A DNA stretch of 64,000 nt from Candidatus Enterococcus courvalinii (GCF_017315945.1 NZ_JAFLWI010000002.1:186001-250000); one strand, 5' to 3'; numbered from the stretch's first letter, positions 26,636 through 35,831 are shown. Program-made: numbers and translations. The notes: generated by a model not told the origin, from the sequence alone.

Positions 26636-28357
26636 TCACTCCTTCATTCCTTGCGAGGCTGCAATTTCTTGATAAATTTGGTTGGTGCTTAACAGTTCTT
26701 GATGTGTTCCTTCACCAGCTATCTTGCCATTGTCCATGAGTATGATGTGATCAGCATGGGCGATTGTACTCAAACGTTGGGCAATGATTACTAGTGTTTT
26801 GTTCGAAAATTCTGTGGTGAGTGCTTTTCGCAAAGCAGCATCTGTTTGATAATCCAAAGCAGAGAAACTGTCATCAAATACATACATTGAAGCAGGTTTG
26901 ATTAGTGCTCGTGCAATACAGATTCGTTGTTTCTGTCCGCCAGAATAGTTACTGCCTCCTTGTGCCGTGAATGATTCATATTTGTCAGGTAAAGTATCTA
27001 CAAATGGTTCTAGCTGAGAGATTTTTGCTGCTTGATCAATTTCAGCTGGCGTGGCGTCAGCTTTTCCCATTAAAAGATTTGATTTAATTGTTCCTTTGAA
27101 TAAAAATGCTTTTTGGGGAACATAAGCAACCTGCTCACGAATACTATTTTGTGTCAAAGCAGTTGTTGGGACATCATTCAATCTAATTTCACCACTTGTA
27201 GGGTCATTGATTCGTAAAAGAAGCTTCATCAGGGTGCTTTTCCCAGAACCAGTTGCGCCAACGATCGCCGTTGTTTTTCCAGCTAGGATGGTAAATGAAA
27301 TTTTTTCAATCACTGGATAGCTTTCTTTTCCGTAGGCAAAAGAAACGTTTTGGTAGCTAGCAGTATTGGCATCTCTGGTTTGAAAAAAAGTCGACTCTTT
27401 AGGGTCACTGATTGACGGTTCAAAATCCATGACTTCTTCCAGTCGTTTCAATGAAGCAACGGAGCGAGGGATGACCACAAAAACCATTGCTGCAAGCATG
27501 AGGTATGAGAGTGCCAAAAGCGCGTATTCAGTAATTGCTGCGATATTTCCAATTTGGATGGTCTGATTGACAACCAGGTAGCCACCAACCCAAAGAATGG
27601 AGGCGTAGACAACGCCCATAATCAAAAAAGCGGTAGGAGTGATAAAAGCGAAAATTTTATTCACTTGGATCATCTGATTTGCATAGCTGGTAAAGGATTC
27701 ATTGGTTTTCATTTCTTCATGGTCCTGATTATTGAATGCACGAATCATATTGATCCCCGTAAAAAACTCTCTTAGTTTGGTAGTAATACGGTCCATTTTC
27801 GGCTGAATACTTAATGCAATTGGTGTTCCTTTTTTTAGCAAAAACAATAATACAACCAAATAAAAGACGATGGCTACCAGTGGAATCCATAATAAGTTTG
27901 GAGCATTGAGATACGTCATGGTCAAAGCAAAAACAGCAATGATTGGAGCAGGTAAGATCAGTTGACAAAACATCACAATCATTTGTTGCACATTGTCCAC
28001 GTCATTTGTTATACGAGTGAGCAGAGTGCTAGAACCAATTTTGTCAATATCCGAAATGCTTAGTTCTTGAAATTTTTGGAAAAACGATTTTCTGATTTGG
28101 CGACCAAAACGTCCTCCAAGGATTCCCGATAGATAGCTAGCAATCACGGCGGCAATTGTGCCTAAAATTGTAACAATAATCATTTGAACAGCGATGTCCT
28201 TGATTGTATCAAGATCATTTTTTAAAATACCAAGATTGATTAGTTGAGCTACTAACATAGGCACTCCTAAGATTCCAATGATTTGTAAGACAATGAAGCA
28301 GCTAGTCAGAGCAACGATACCTTTATTTTGTAACAAGAAATTTTTTAGTACTTTCAT
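26636..28357 (-). CDS. Heterodimeric ABC multidrug exporter, subunit with degenerate ATPase site
   Basis: 573 residues: an ABC type-1 membrane domain (residues 1-310) and an ATPase domain with Walker A GATGSGKSTL, signature YSGGQKQR, and a Walker B ending VFDDS, where Asp replaces the catalytic Glu. The switch His is replaced too (IIAQRLST). Such one-sided degeneracy is typical of heterodimeric exporters (LmrCD, EfrCD, EfrEF) and fits pairing with the downstream canonical subunit. It is the first gene of the operon, behind taaggagg and a MerR-type promoter. Confidence 0.87.
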   Translation of the reverse strand: MKVLKNFLLQNKGIVALTSCFIVLQIIGILGVPMLVAQLINLGILKNDLDTIKDIAVQMIIVTILGTIAAVIASYLSGILGGRFGRQIRKSFFQKFQELSISDIDKIGSSTLLTRITNDVDNVQQMIVMFCQLILPAPIIAVFALTMTYLNAPNLLWIPLVAIVFYLVVLLFLLKKGTPIALSIQPKMDRITTKLREFFTGINMIRAFNNQDHEEMKTNESFTSYANQMIQVNKIFAFITPTAFLIMGVVYASILWVGGYLVVNQTIQIGNIAAITEYALLALSYLMLAAMVFVVIPRSVASLKRLEEVMDFEPSISDPKESTFFQTRDANTASYQNVSFAYGKESYPVIEKISFTILAGKTTAIVGATGSGKSTLMKLLLRINDPTSGEIRLNDVPTTALTQNSIREQVAYVPQKAFLFKGTIKSNLLMGKADATPAEIDQAAKISQLEPFVDTLPDKYESFTAQGGSNYSGGQKQRICIARALIKPASMYVFDDSFSALDYQTDAALRKALTTEFSNKTLVIIAQRLSTIAHADHIILMDNGKIAGEGTHQELLSTNQIYQEIAASQGMKE

Positions 28358-28376
28358 AAGTCATGCCTCCTTAGTT

Positions 28377-28405
28377 TTGACAATAATGGAGTATACAGGT
28401 TAAAG
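28377..28405 (+). promoter_or_regulatory. Promoter of the MerR regulator gene
   Basis: TTGACA (28377-28382), 17 nt, TTAAAG (28400-28405). It overlaps the divergent exporter promoter on the other strand, so one bound regulator can control both. Confidence 0.6.
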
Positions 28406-28420
28406 TAGCTTTAAGGTCAA
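28390..28420 (-). promoter_or_regulatory. MerR-type exporter promoter with 19-bp spacer
   Basis: On the minus strand, TTGACC (complement of 28415-28420), then 19 nt, then TATACT (complement of 28390-28395). The overlong spacer contains an inverted repeat TTAAAG/CTTTAA. MerR regulators bind such dyads and untwist the DNA to activate when the drug is bound. Confidence 0.88.
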
Positions 28421-28434
28421 GGAGGTTTTTTCAA

Positions 28435-29211
28435 ATGACTAAAACATTTTCTATTGGTGAAGCTGCGAAATTTTTGAATTTACCAACATCTACGATTCGT
28501 TATTGGGATTCGATTGGTTTGTTAACGAATTCCCGAAATGAAGCCAATGATTATCGGACATTTACCTATGATGATTTATTTGCATTGTATGATGTCAAAT
28601 TCATTCGAAGTTTGGGTTTGTCAATCAAAGACGTTCAGGGAATTTATCGAAAATCAGAAAAAAAAGTTTATGAAGTACTGGAGCAGACAGAAAAACGTTT
28701 GGCAGAAGAAATTGAAAAATTAAAAGCAGAAATGACACAAATTAAGCAACGAAAACGACATCTTTCATCAACTGGGTTTGATTTGACTGGGACACACGAT
28801 TTGAAAATTGATTTCACGAAAATGGTTCGTGCTGATTTAGATGAAAACTTTACCGCACGAAAATATTTAGAAAAAAATTGCAACTCTGGGATTATTTGGC
28901 AAGAAAAAAATCAATCGCTGGAATATGCTTTTTGTATCGATACAACATTTGAAGGCGAAATAGAAGAAGAAATCCTTTGGGAATACAATCCAGCATTTGA
29001 TTATCAACCAGTAATCATCGAAATAGATCCTACCGATAATAATCGTAATAATCTCCAAGAGGTTATCACTTCGTTAACAGCCAAGGGTTATGAGATTCAG
29101 CAAGTTATTGGCGAGTTTCTCGTAAGAAAACAATATGAACAGACCTCTGATAAGGAATATTATTTGTCGTGGATCGAAATCAAGAACAAAGAAAAACAAA
29201 ACAAGCAATAG
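28435..29211 (+). CDS. MerR-family activator of the exporter operon
   Basis: 258 residues: N-terminal winged helix (FSIGEAAKFLNLPTSTIRYWDSIGLL, residues 5-30), the second MerR helix pair, a long coiled coil (residues 75-112, Lys/Glu-rich) and a C-terminal domain of about 140 residues that may bind ligand. There is no metal-binding cysteine pattern, so drugs rather than metals are the likely signal. It starts after aaggagg and lies divergent to the exporter with overlapping promoters, as ChlR does to efrEF in Enterococcus faecalis. Confidence 0.85.
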   Translation: MTKTFSIGEAAKFLNLPTSTIRYWDSIGLLTNSRNEANDYRTFTYDDLFALYDVKFIRSLGLSIKDVQGIYRKSEKKVYEVLEQTEKRLAEEIEKLKAEMTQIKQRKRHLSSTGFDLTGTHDLKIDFTKMVRADLDENFTARKYLEKNCNSGIIWQEKNQSLEYAFCIDTTFEGEIEEEILWEYNPAFDYQPVIIEIDPTDNNRNNLQEVITSLTAKGYEIQQVIGEFLVRKQYEQTSDKEYYLSWIEIKNKEKQNKQ

Positions 29212-29452
29212 GCGGCTGAGTGAACTTGTTCAAAAGTAAGATTCGCAAAGTTACCTTATTCGTTGTAGGATAAAAGAAGTAACGAAGTCATGGTGAAGAA
29301 GAGATAAGAGGGTTAAACACAGGCAAGAAACTGAAGGACCTATTGATGTCTGGGTACGAAGCCCATAACTGTACGAAAAAATTGGAACCCCTATCAAAAG
29401 AACAACAGCTATGAAATTGTTACTAATTTTATGAACGAGGAGAGTGTTTGTA

Positions 29453-29755
29453 ATGAAAAAGAGAATTTGTTTTGTCTTAGCGGTAGATGGTGGATTGACC
29501 TATTCTACACTTCCTATAGGCTTAAGAAGTCAGGAACGCTTAAAAGAGTTCTTCTCCAAAGACTATGATGTTTCACTGAATTATCTTCGAGACAAAGAAC
29601 AGGTAGATTATCTGATCGTACCAAGACAGTTGGCGCCATTCATCGATGAAAAAAAGTTGCCAATCATTGAGGTTCCATCAAATTTATTTGTAATCAAAGA
29701 TTATCAAGGAATCAAAGAAATTATTGACCACTATTTTGAACAGGAAGTCAACTGA
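29453..29755 (+). CDS. Small protein of unknown function (100 residues)
   Basis: It starts at ATG 29453, 9 nt after cgaggag; a GTG three codons earlier overlaps the ribosome-binding site. The protein (KKRICFVLAVDGGLTYSTLP at the start) looks like a small alpha/beta Rossmann-like domain, as in response-regulator or PTS EIIB folds, but the EIIB P-loop cysteine motif is not evident. I do not recognise it. About 230 bp without genes lie before it, and a cre/antiterminator leader lies after it. Confidence 0.5.
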   Translation: MKKRICFVLAVDGGLTYSTLPIGLRSQERLKEFFSKDYDVSLNYLRDKEQVDYLIVPRQLAPFIDEKKLPIIEVPSNLFVIKDYQGIKEIIDHYFEQEVN

Positions 29756-29815
29756 TGTAGAAGTAGTCTGAGGAACAGTCTTAATAAATAATAGAAATAC
29801 AAATCCAAAAAATAT

Positions 29816-29844
29816 TTGACAGCGCTTTCGCCAAGTGTTACTTT
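29816..29844 (+). promoter_or_regulatory. Promoter with overlapping cre site
   Basis: TTGACA (29816-29821), 17 nt, TACTTT (29839-29844). The sequence TGACAGCGCTTTCG (29817-29830) fits the CcpA-binding cre consensus with two departures, at an A and at the final W. CcpA bound here would shut the promoter in glucose. Confidence 0.6.
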
Positions 29845-29878
29845 ATTTGTATAGTAAATTGAATAGGGAAAGATAATA

Positions 29879-29938
29879 GGATTGTGATTATTAAGTTAAG
29901 CAAGACCTGACTAGTTTCGACTGGTTAGGTCTTTTTTT
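29879..29938 (+). promoter_or_regulatory. BglG/LicT-type antiterminator (RAT) and overlapping terminator
   Basis: GGATTGT (29879-29885) and GCAAGACCT (29900-29908) are the two conserved ends of a ribonucleic antiterminator of the 30-nt length used by LicT/SacT-type regulators. The terminator stem AGACCT/AGGTCT (29903-29932, with TAGT/ACTG inside) followed by seven T overlaps its 3' end, as in beta-glucoside PTS leaders. No PTS gene follows; the next gene is a phosphatase lipoprotein at 30100. Confidence 0.7.
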
Positions 29939-30099
29939 GTGTCACTCTACTAAGGGTAGTTACTTATAAAATTACGTATCACGAATAAAAAAATCCTTAG
30001 TAAATCCAGTAAAGAAAGGAGGTATTAGATTTACTTCAGTGAACATTTATTATCAAGAGTGAGAACTAAAATAGCGCATATCAAAGAAAGGGGATAGAA

Positions 30100-30969
30100 A
30101 TGAAAAAGTGGTTGAAGATAGTAGGAATGATTGGATTGATGTTCTCTTTATCAGCTTGTCAAGAAACAAACTCAGCATCAAGCAATGAAAAAGAGGAAAA
30201 TAAAGTACCAGACCAAGTAGAAATTTATTTAGCGAGGCATGGGAAAACTATGTTGAACACAACGGATCGCTCACAAGGCTGGATTGACGCACCGTTAACA
30301 CCAGCAGGCATCGCTGTTGCTGAGGATTTAGGGGGAGGATTATCAGATGTAGATTTTGATGCAGTTTATTCTAGTGATAGTGGGCGAGCAGTCGAAACTG
30401 CAACGTTAGTATTGAAAAATAATGGACAAGAAAAGCTTTTAGATACATTACACACCGATAAACGATTACGTGAATTTAACTTTGGTACCTACGAAGGAAT
30501 CCCTAATCCTGAAATGTGGGGTGAAATTGCCAAAGAGCAGGGAAAAACGTTAGAAGAGTGGCAAGCTGAAATGGGCGAAGAAGGATTCGTCAAAACGATT
30601 CAAGGTTTTGCAGACACTTTACATGAATTAGATGAAAAGAAACTTGAAGAATTAGGAAAAGAACATGACGTCGCTGCTGACGAAGTGAGTTGGCAAGCGG
30701 AAGATTATCAAACCGTCATCGATCGTGTTTCGAGTGCAGTAAATGATATTGTCAAAACAGCAGAGGAAAAAGGTCAAGATAAAATATTAGTCACTTCACA
30801 CGGCATGACAATTGCTTCATTTGTCGCATCAATCGATGAGTCGGCAGAAGTTCCGCCAACTGGCTTAAAAAATGCCAGTATTTGTAAAATTATTTATCAA
30901 GATGGCAAATACACAGTAGAATCAGTTAATGATTTATCTTACTTAGAAAAAGGAGCAAAAGATAAATAA
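30100..30969 (+). CDS. Histidine-phosphatase (phosphoglycerate mutase-like) lipoprotein
   Basis: 289 residues. A lipoprotein signal peptide with lipobox LSAC near residue 20 is followed by a histidine-phosphatase domain: phosphohistidine motif ARHGKT near residue 50 (usually RHGE or RHGQ), YSSDSGRAVETA (second Arg) and TSHGMTI near residue 230 (second His). Expect an enzyme tethered outside the membrane removing phosphate from an extracellular substrate, unknown. It follows agaaagggg. Readthrough from the upstream antiterminator leader could control it. Confidence 0.8.
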   Translation: MKKWLKIVGMIGLMFSLSACQETNSASSNEKEENKVPDQVEIYLARHGKTMLNTTDRSQGWIDAPLTPAGIAVAEDLGGGLSDVDFDAVYSSDSGRAVETATLVLKNNGQEKLLDTLHTDKRLREFNFGTYEGIPNPEMWGEIAKEQGKTLEEWQAEMGEEGFVKTIQGFADTLHELDEKKLEELGKEHDVAADEVSWQAEDYQTVIDRVSSAVNDIVKTAEEKGQDKILVTSHGMTIASFVASIDESAEVPPTGLKNASICKIIYQDGKYTVESVNDLSYLEKGAKDK

Positions 30970-31057
30970 ATTAATTTTTTTAAGCAAATAGCAATTTTTT
31001 AGAAAATTTATGCATAAAAATTTACAAATGAAAAATTTCATGAGATAACTGATCAAT

Positions 31058-31098
31058 AGAAAATACCTTGGCTATTTTGAATAGTCAAGGTATTTTCT
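31058..31098. terminator. Terminator between convergent genes
   Basis: AAATACCTTGGCTAT and ATAGTCAAGGTATTT arms (one mismatch) with a 5-nt loop. Confidence 0.8.
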
Positions 31099-31172
31099 AG
31101 TTTACTTTCAATAAAAAGCTTTATGTTTAAGTATTCATTCTGTTAATGCAAATAATCAGTGAGTAATTCAAA

Positions 31173-32021
31173 TTACTCTTCGATTAGTTCTTTGAGAGCA
31201 TTGGGGCGACTAGTCAAAGTTTTTTCAAGTACCTTCTGTAGGTCATCAGAAACCACATCTAACTGACCTGTTTCAATATCCATTTGAAATGACAGAAACA
31301 TTTCGGCCACAGGTTGAGGAAGACCACCCGCTACTAAGTTGTCGATAAATCCTTTTTCATCTGTAACAACGGCTTCGATTTCCTTACCGCTTGCTTCCTT
31401 TAGTGCATTTGCTAATTCTGAATAAGTGATTGGTGTATTTGATAGTTCAAGAATTTCTGGAAAGTCATTTTTAAACAAAACTTTTGCAGCAGCTTCAGCA
31501 TATTCACGTTTGAGAGCCCAGCCAGTTTTTCCATTTTTCGCCACATATACAAATTTTCCAGTTGCTAATGCGCGCTGGATAATTGGCATTTCGTTTTCTA
31601 AATACCAATTATTTCTTAAAAAGGTATGTTTGATCTCTGCTTGTTTTATTTCTTTTTCAGTGAAAGAATGATCGGCAGCTAGTAGACTTGTTGACTGATC
31701 TGCCTTGGGAAAACTTGTGTAAACAATATATGAAACACCAGCTTTTTTAGCTGCTCTAACAACATTCGCATGCTCTGCTTGGCGATTTCCTGGGGCACCT
31801 GATACGAAAAGCAAACGATTGATTCCTTGTAGGGATTCAACCATGGAATCCTCATCCGCATAATCACCTATTCGAACATTGAATCCCGCCTCTTGCAATT
31901 TTGCTCCTTTTTCTTTATCTCGAGCTAAAGCATAAATGTTCTTTTTATCAACCAGCTTGCTTAGATATTCTAATGCGTATCCTCCAAAACCACCAGTTGC
32001 TCCAGTTATTAAATAATTCAT
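31173..32021 (-). CDS. NmrA/QorB-like NAD(P)H-binding reductase
   Basis: 282 residues from the ATG at 32021 (MNYLITGATGGFGGYALEYL), 9 nt after agaggag; a GTG three codons upstream overlaps the ribosome-binding site. The N-terminal GATGGFGG motif binds NAD(P)H, and the atypical-SDR fold continues with IVYTSFPKAD and LRNNWYLEN as in quinone reductase 2 (QorB/YtfG) and NmrA proteins. It lacks a catalytic Tyr-x-x-x-Lys. It is divergent from an Rrf2 regulator that probably controls it. The likely role is quinone or redox sensing and detoxification. Confidence 0.8.
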   Translation of the reverse strand: MNYLITGATGGFGGYALEYLSKLVDKKNIYALARDKEKGAKLQEAGFNVRIGDYADEDSMVESLQGINRLLFVSGAPGNRQAEHANVVRAAKKAGVSYIVYTSFPKADQSTSLLAADHSFTEKEIKQAEIKHTFLRNNWYLENEMPIIQRALATGKFVYVAKNGKTGWALKREYAEAAAKVLFKNDFPEILELSNTPITYSELANALKEASGKEIEAVVTDEKGFIDNLVAGGLPQPVAEMFLSFQMDIETGQLDVVSDDLQKVLEKTLTSRPNALKELIEE

Positions 32022-32133
32022 ATTAAACACTCCTCTAACTTTTTATTTGATAGCTGTACAAATACAATTTACACCTTTATCATAAAGAGTATGTTAAAAT
32101 AAGTCAAGAAATAAATGTAAAGGAGCCTTAAAA

Positions 32134-32601
32134 ATGAAATACTCCATACAAATGAGCGATGCAATCCACATTCTTGCGTACATCGAACTTTTTAAAGATA
32201 CAAATCAACTTTCTAGTGAACTGATTGCTAGCAGTGTTGAAACAAACGCTGCGAATATCCGAAAAATCATGGCCAGTTTAAAAAAAGCTGGTCTGATACA
32301 CACAAAAGTAGGGAAGCCAAATCCTGTTCTTGCAAAAGATCCTAGTGAAATAACTTTTTTAGATGTTTATAAAAGTATTGAAGGAAATACGAATCTAATC
32401 CAAGTCGACCCTAAAACAAATCCTAATTGTGTGGTTGGCGCAAATATCCAAGATGTTCTTTTAAAAGAGTATGATTTTCTCCAAAAAAAGGTGGAAGAAC
32501 AGATGGAACAAATCACATTGGATACCATTCTTCACGATATTTCTTTATTGGAAGTACAACGAAGACCAGAAAATAAAAAAATCATAGAAAAATATCTTTA
32601 A
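32134..32601 (+). CDS. Rrf2-family transcriptional regulator (YwnA-like)
   Basis: 155 residues with the Rrf2 winged helix (SDAIHILAYIEL... SSELIASSVETNAANIRKIMASLKKAGLI, residues 9-55). It has a single cysteine (PNCVVG) and so lacks the three-Cys iron-sulfur site of IscR/NsrR; a thiol-based or ligand-based switch is possible. It is divergent from the NmrA-like gene with about 110 bp between, which contains both promoters. Autoregulation and control of the neighbour are inferred. Confidence 0.82.
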   Translation: MKYSIQMSDAIHILAYIELFKDTNQLSSELIASSVETNAANIRKIMASLKKAGLIHTKVGKPNPVLAKDPSEITFLDVYKSIEGNTNLIQVDPKTNPNCVVGANIQDVLLKEYDFLQKKVEEQMEQITLDTILHDISLLEVQRRPENKKIIEKYL

Positions 32602-32671
32602 GCTAGTTAGAATGTAGAAGTTTAAAGACATAATGAATTTAAACATAAAATCTTTAAAGAAAACTAGAAAT

Positions 32672-32733
32672 CCATAAATAAAGCTGTCAAGGAAAGATGA
32701 CCTATTTGGTAACCTTGGTAGCTTTATTTATGC
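32672..32733 (+). terminator. Long terminator-like inverted repeat
   Basis: CATAAATAAAGCT (32673-32685) and AGCTTTATTTATG (32720-32732) pair perfectly, and the stem extends through CAAGG/CCTTG. It lies about 70 bp after the Rrf2 stop. Confidence 0.6.
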
Positions 32734-33118
32734 GTATACATAAGATAATTTTATTCTTCTTTTATTGCCGTATCTGAAAAACAAACTCAGGTGTAGAAAC
32801 CACGCTCTTATAAGCAAAGCGAACGATTTTAGATTGGCTACTAACATGTAAATATTTAGCTAAAAAGACGACAGAATTAAATTTCTACGAATCAAAAAAA
32901 TAGAGAAAACTAGATGAAGTAAACTACCTGAATCAGAACGATAATAATTAGAATCTTGCGCTGGATAAAAAATAAAGTTCCTGTAAATTTTTTTGTTAGG
33001 GGTTTCTTGAAAATTTCAATTAAAATCAGATGATAATTTTCTGATTTTCGTGATAATTGCATCAAATCTTTTGAAATTCTTGGGATTTAGTCAGAAAATA
33101 GCATCAGGAGGCAGTAAA
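32734..33118. other. Gene-free interval before cfa
   Basis: 385 bp of AT-rich sequence. Small frames have no ribosome-binding site. It should contain the cfa promoter, but I see no convincing -35/-10 pair and no recognisable RNA. Confidence 0.35.
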
Positions 33119-34282
33119 ATGTTAGACAAAGAAGTATATAATCAATTATTTAAACCATCTTTTTCAAAAAAAACACAAGTAACATTTTGGGACGGTTCTA
33201 CTAAAGAATATGGGGAGACTGAAGGTGAAATCGTTTTTCGCATTGTTTTTAATGAAAAAATCCCAGTGAAAGAGCTAATCAACAACGCTTCATTAGCACT
33301 GGGCGAAGCGTATATGAACAAAAAAGTGGAGATTGAAGGCGACTTACAAGAACTAATCTATGATGTGTATAATCAAGCACATGGTTTTTTTCACAATAAT
33401 AACTTTAAAAAGTGGATGCCAAAAGAAAAACATACAAAAAAACAGTCTGCTCATGATATCCATAGCCATTACGATTTAGGAAATGATTTCTACGAAATGT
33501 GGCTAGACCACACATTAACTTATTCTTGTGCTTATTTTGAAACACCAGAGGACACCTTAGAACAAGCACAAATTAATAAAGTCCATCACATCCTTGATAA
33601 ACTATTTATCAAGCCAGGAGAAACACTCTTAGACATCGGCTGTGGTTGGGGAACTTTAATTTTAACAGCGGCCAAAGAATATCATGTCAAAGCTAGTGGA
33701 ATCACTTTGAGTGAGGAACAATACCTTCATATTCAAAAAAACATTAAAGAAGAAAACTTGGAAGAACTAGTTTCTGTTGAGTTAAAGGATTATCGAGACT
33801 TAACTGAAACTTTTGATCATATAACTAGTGTTGGAATGTTTGAACATGTAGGAGCAGAAAATCTAAAAGAATATTTTGCAGTGATTGATAAACTTTTGGC
33901 AACAGGTGGAACAGCACTAATTCATGGCATCAGTCGTCAGCAAGGTGGTGCAAAAAATGCTTGGATTAATAAATATATTTTCCCAGGTGGCTATATACCC
34001 GGCGTAACAGAATTAGTAGAACACATGACTGAAAATGATTTGCAGATAATTGATCTTGAAAGTCTACGTCGAGATTATCAATTAACTTTGGAACATTGGA
34101 CGACTAATTTCCATCAAGTTGCAGATAAAGTGATTGAACAAAAAGATGAAGCATTTTATCGAATGTGGGACTTATACTTACAGGCCTGTGCCGCATCATT
34201 TCAAGCTAGCAATATCGACGTCATTCAGTATTTATTAGTTCACCCAAATAACAATATGATTCCAATGCATCGAAATGTTTAA
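33119..34282 (+). CDS. cfa: Cyclopropane-fatty-acyl-phospholipid synthase
   Basis: 387 residues from ATG 33119, placed after aggagg at 33107-33112; an upstream ATG in frame lacks a ribosome-binding site. The enzyme transfers a methylene from S-adenosylmethionine to double bonds in membrane lipids. Motifs seen are HYDLGNDFYEMWLD (lipid-site residues), the SAM-binding LLDIGCGWGTL near residue 180 and EHVGAENL. A C-terminal Cys-containing helix (LYLQACAASF) follows. It acts at the inner face of the membrane. Cyclopropanation usually raises acid and stress resistance. Confidence 0.92.
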   Translation: MLDKEVYNQLFKPSFSKKTQVTFWDGSTKEYGETEGEIVFRIVFNEKIPVKELINNASLALGEAYMNKKVEIEGDLQELIYDVYNQAHGFFHNNNFKKWMPKEKHTKKQSAHDIHSHYDLGNDFYEMWLDHTLTYSCAYFETPEDTLEQAQINKVHHILDKLFIKPGETLLDIGCGWGTLILTAAKEYHVKASGITLSEEQYLHIQKNIKEENLEELVSVELKDYRDLTETFDHITSVGMFEHVGAENLKEYFAVIDKLLATGGTALIHGISRQQGGAKNAWINKYIFPGGYIPGVTELVEHMTENDLQIIDLESLRRDYQLTLEHWTTNFHQVADKVIEQKDEAFYRMWDLYLQACAASFQASNIDVIQYLLVHPNNNMIPMHRNV

Positions 34283-34308
34283 GAAGCGAGTATCTCGCTT
34301 CTTTTTTG
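34281..34308 (+). terminator. Terminator after cfa
   Basis: The perfect arms AAGAAGCGAG and CTCGCTTCTT with a 3-nt loop and a T run. Confidence 0.9.
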
Positions 34309-34451
34309 TTATGATAGACAGACGACTAGTTAAGACATGATAAATAACTTTTGATATTTCACAAGCAAAAGGTATGACAGAAAAATTGGTTCGTACTATT
34401 CTGGAATTGTGAGGGGAGAAATTATTTTTGTAATAAGGAAGGAGATTTACT

Positions 34452-35831
34452 GTGAGTAAAAGAAAAGTTATCATCGTAGGCGCATCACATGGCGGACATC
34501 AATCTATTTTGGAATTACTATCTAGATATGGTGAAGATGTGGAAATCACGTTATTTGAGGCTGGAGATTATATTTCGTTTATGTCGTGTGGCATGGAACT
34601 TTATTTAGAAGACCAAGTAACAGATGTAAATGATGTCAGAAACTTTCGTCCAGAAAACTTTCCAGAAGCAAATGTTCATATTTTGAACAATCATGAAGTA
34701 AAAACAATCAATGCAGATCAAAAGACAGTGACTGTAACGAATACACTGGAAGGTCAAACAAGCGATTATACTTACGACAAATTGATTTTAAGTTCTGGTG
34801 TCACACCAAATTCACTTCCAGTTCCAGGAACTGATTTAGAAAATGTTTATTTGATGCGTGGGTATAACTGGGCAACGAAAATCAAAGAAAAACTCAACAA
34901 CCCTGATGTTAAACAAGTAGCAGTTATTGGTGCTGGATATATTGGTATTGAAGCAGCGGAAGCTTTTTGCAAAGCTGGAAAAGAAGTAATTCTCTTAGAT
35001 ATGATTGATCGCCCATTGGGAACTTATCTGGATCAAGAAATGACAGACATTTTGGAAGGACATCTAACAGAAAAAGGAATCCAAGTAATGACTGGCGCAA
35101 AAATCGAAGCATTTCTAGGAGATGGAAAAGTTTCAGCTATTCAAGTAAACGGCGAAGAAATTCCAACTGATCTAATTATTCAAGCAGCAGGAGTAAAAGC
35201 CAATACTGAATGGTTAGAAGGAACAGTTGACTTAGACAAACGTGGTTGGATTGTAACCAATGAATACCTTCAAACAAATCTCCCAGACGTGTATGCTGTG
35301 GGGGATGCAACACTTGCTTATTCGATTCCGGCACGTGCAAAAATGCCGATTGCTTTGGCAACAGTTGCCAGAAGAGAAGCACGTTATGTTGTCCAACATT
35401 TATTTGAAAGTATCCCAAGCAAACCTTTTGGTGGCGTGGTCGGTTCATCAGCTTTGAGCGTGTTTGACTATCATTTTGCTGCAAGTGGCTTGAATAGTTT
35501 TACCGCGGATAAAGCCGGGGTATCGATTGCTTCAGCTTACTTTGAAGATACTTTACGACCAAAATATGTACCAGAAAAATTCGGAAATACGAGAGTTTCT
35601 GTTCAATTATTTTTCAATCCAATGACCCATCAAATTTTGGGTGGGGCTGTGTTATCAACGTATGATATTACTGCTCAAGGAAATGTATTAGCTTTAGCAA
35701 TCCAACAAAAATTAACCCTAGAAGATTTAGCTGAGGCAGACTTTTTCTTCCAACCAGGATTTGACCGTCAATGGAGCTTAGTGAATTTGGCAGCCCAACA
35801 TGCATTGGCTGAAAAAGAATTTATTGAATAA
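34452..35831 (+). CDS. npr: NADH peroxidase (flavoprotein disulfide-reductase family)
   Basis: 459 residues close in pattern to the enterococcal Npr: GASHGGHQSILELL at the N-terminus (FAD motif and the catalytic His), FMSCGMELYL with the redox-active Cys near residue 46 that cycles through sulfenic acid, GAGYIGIEAAEAFCKAG near 155 (NADH site) and YAVGDATL near 285 (FAD). The enzyme reduces hydrogen peroxide to water with NADH. The single-Cys motif also fits NADH oxidase or CoA-disulfide reductase, but the SHGG and DFFFQPGFDRQW stretches favour peroxidase. It starts at GTG 34452 after aaggagat. Confidence 0.85.
   Translation: MSKRKVIIVGASHGGHQSILELLSRYGEDVEITLFEAGDYISFMSCGMELYLEDQVTDVNDVRNFRPENFPEANVHILNNHEVKTINADQKTVTVTNTLEGQTSDYTYDKLILSSGVTPNSLPVPGTDLENVYLMRGYNWATKIKEKLNNPDVKQVAVIGAGYIGIEAAEAFCKAGKEVILLDMIDRPLGTYLDQEMTDILEGHLTEKGIQVMTGAKIEAFLGDGKVSAIQVNGEEIPTDLIIQAAGVKANTEWLEGTVDLDKRGWIVTNEYLQTNLPDVYAVGDATLAYSIPARAKMPIALATVARREARYVVQHLFESIPSKPFGGVVGSSALSVFDYHFAASGLNSFTADKAGVSIASAYFEDTLRPKYVPEKFGNTRVSVQLFFNPMTHQILGGAVLSTYDITAQGNVLALAIQQKLTLEDLAEADFFFQPGFDRQWSLVNLAAQHALAEKEFIE

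Noticed and set aside
29212-29450. Possible structured RNA or riboswitch in the 240-bp gap before the 100-residue protein
   Set aside because: I could not match it to a known riboswitch or T-box pattern and saw no terminator/antiterminator pair.
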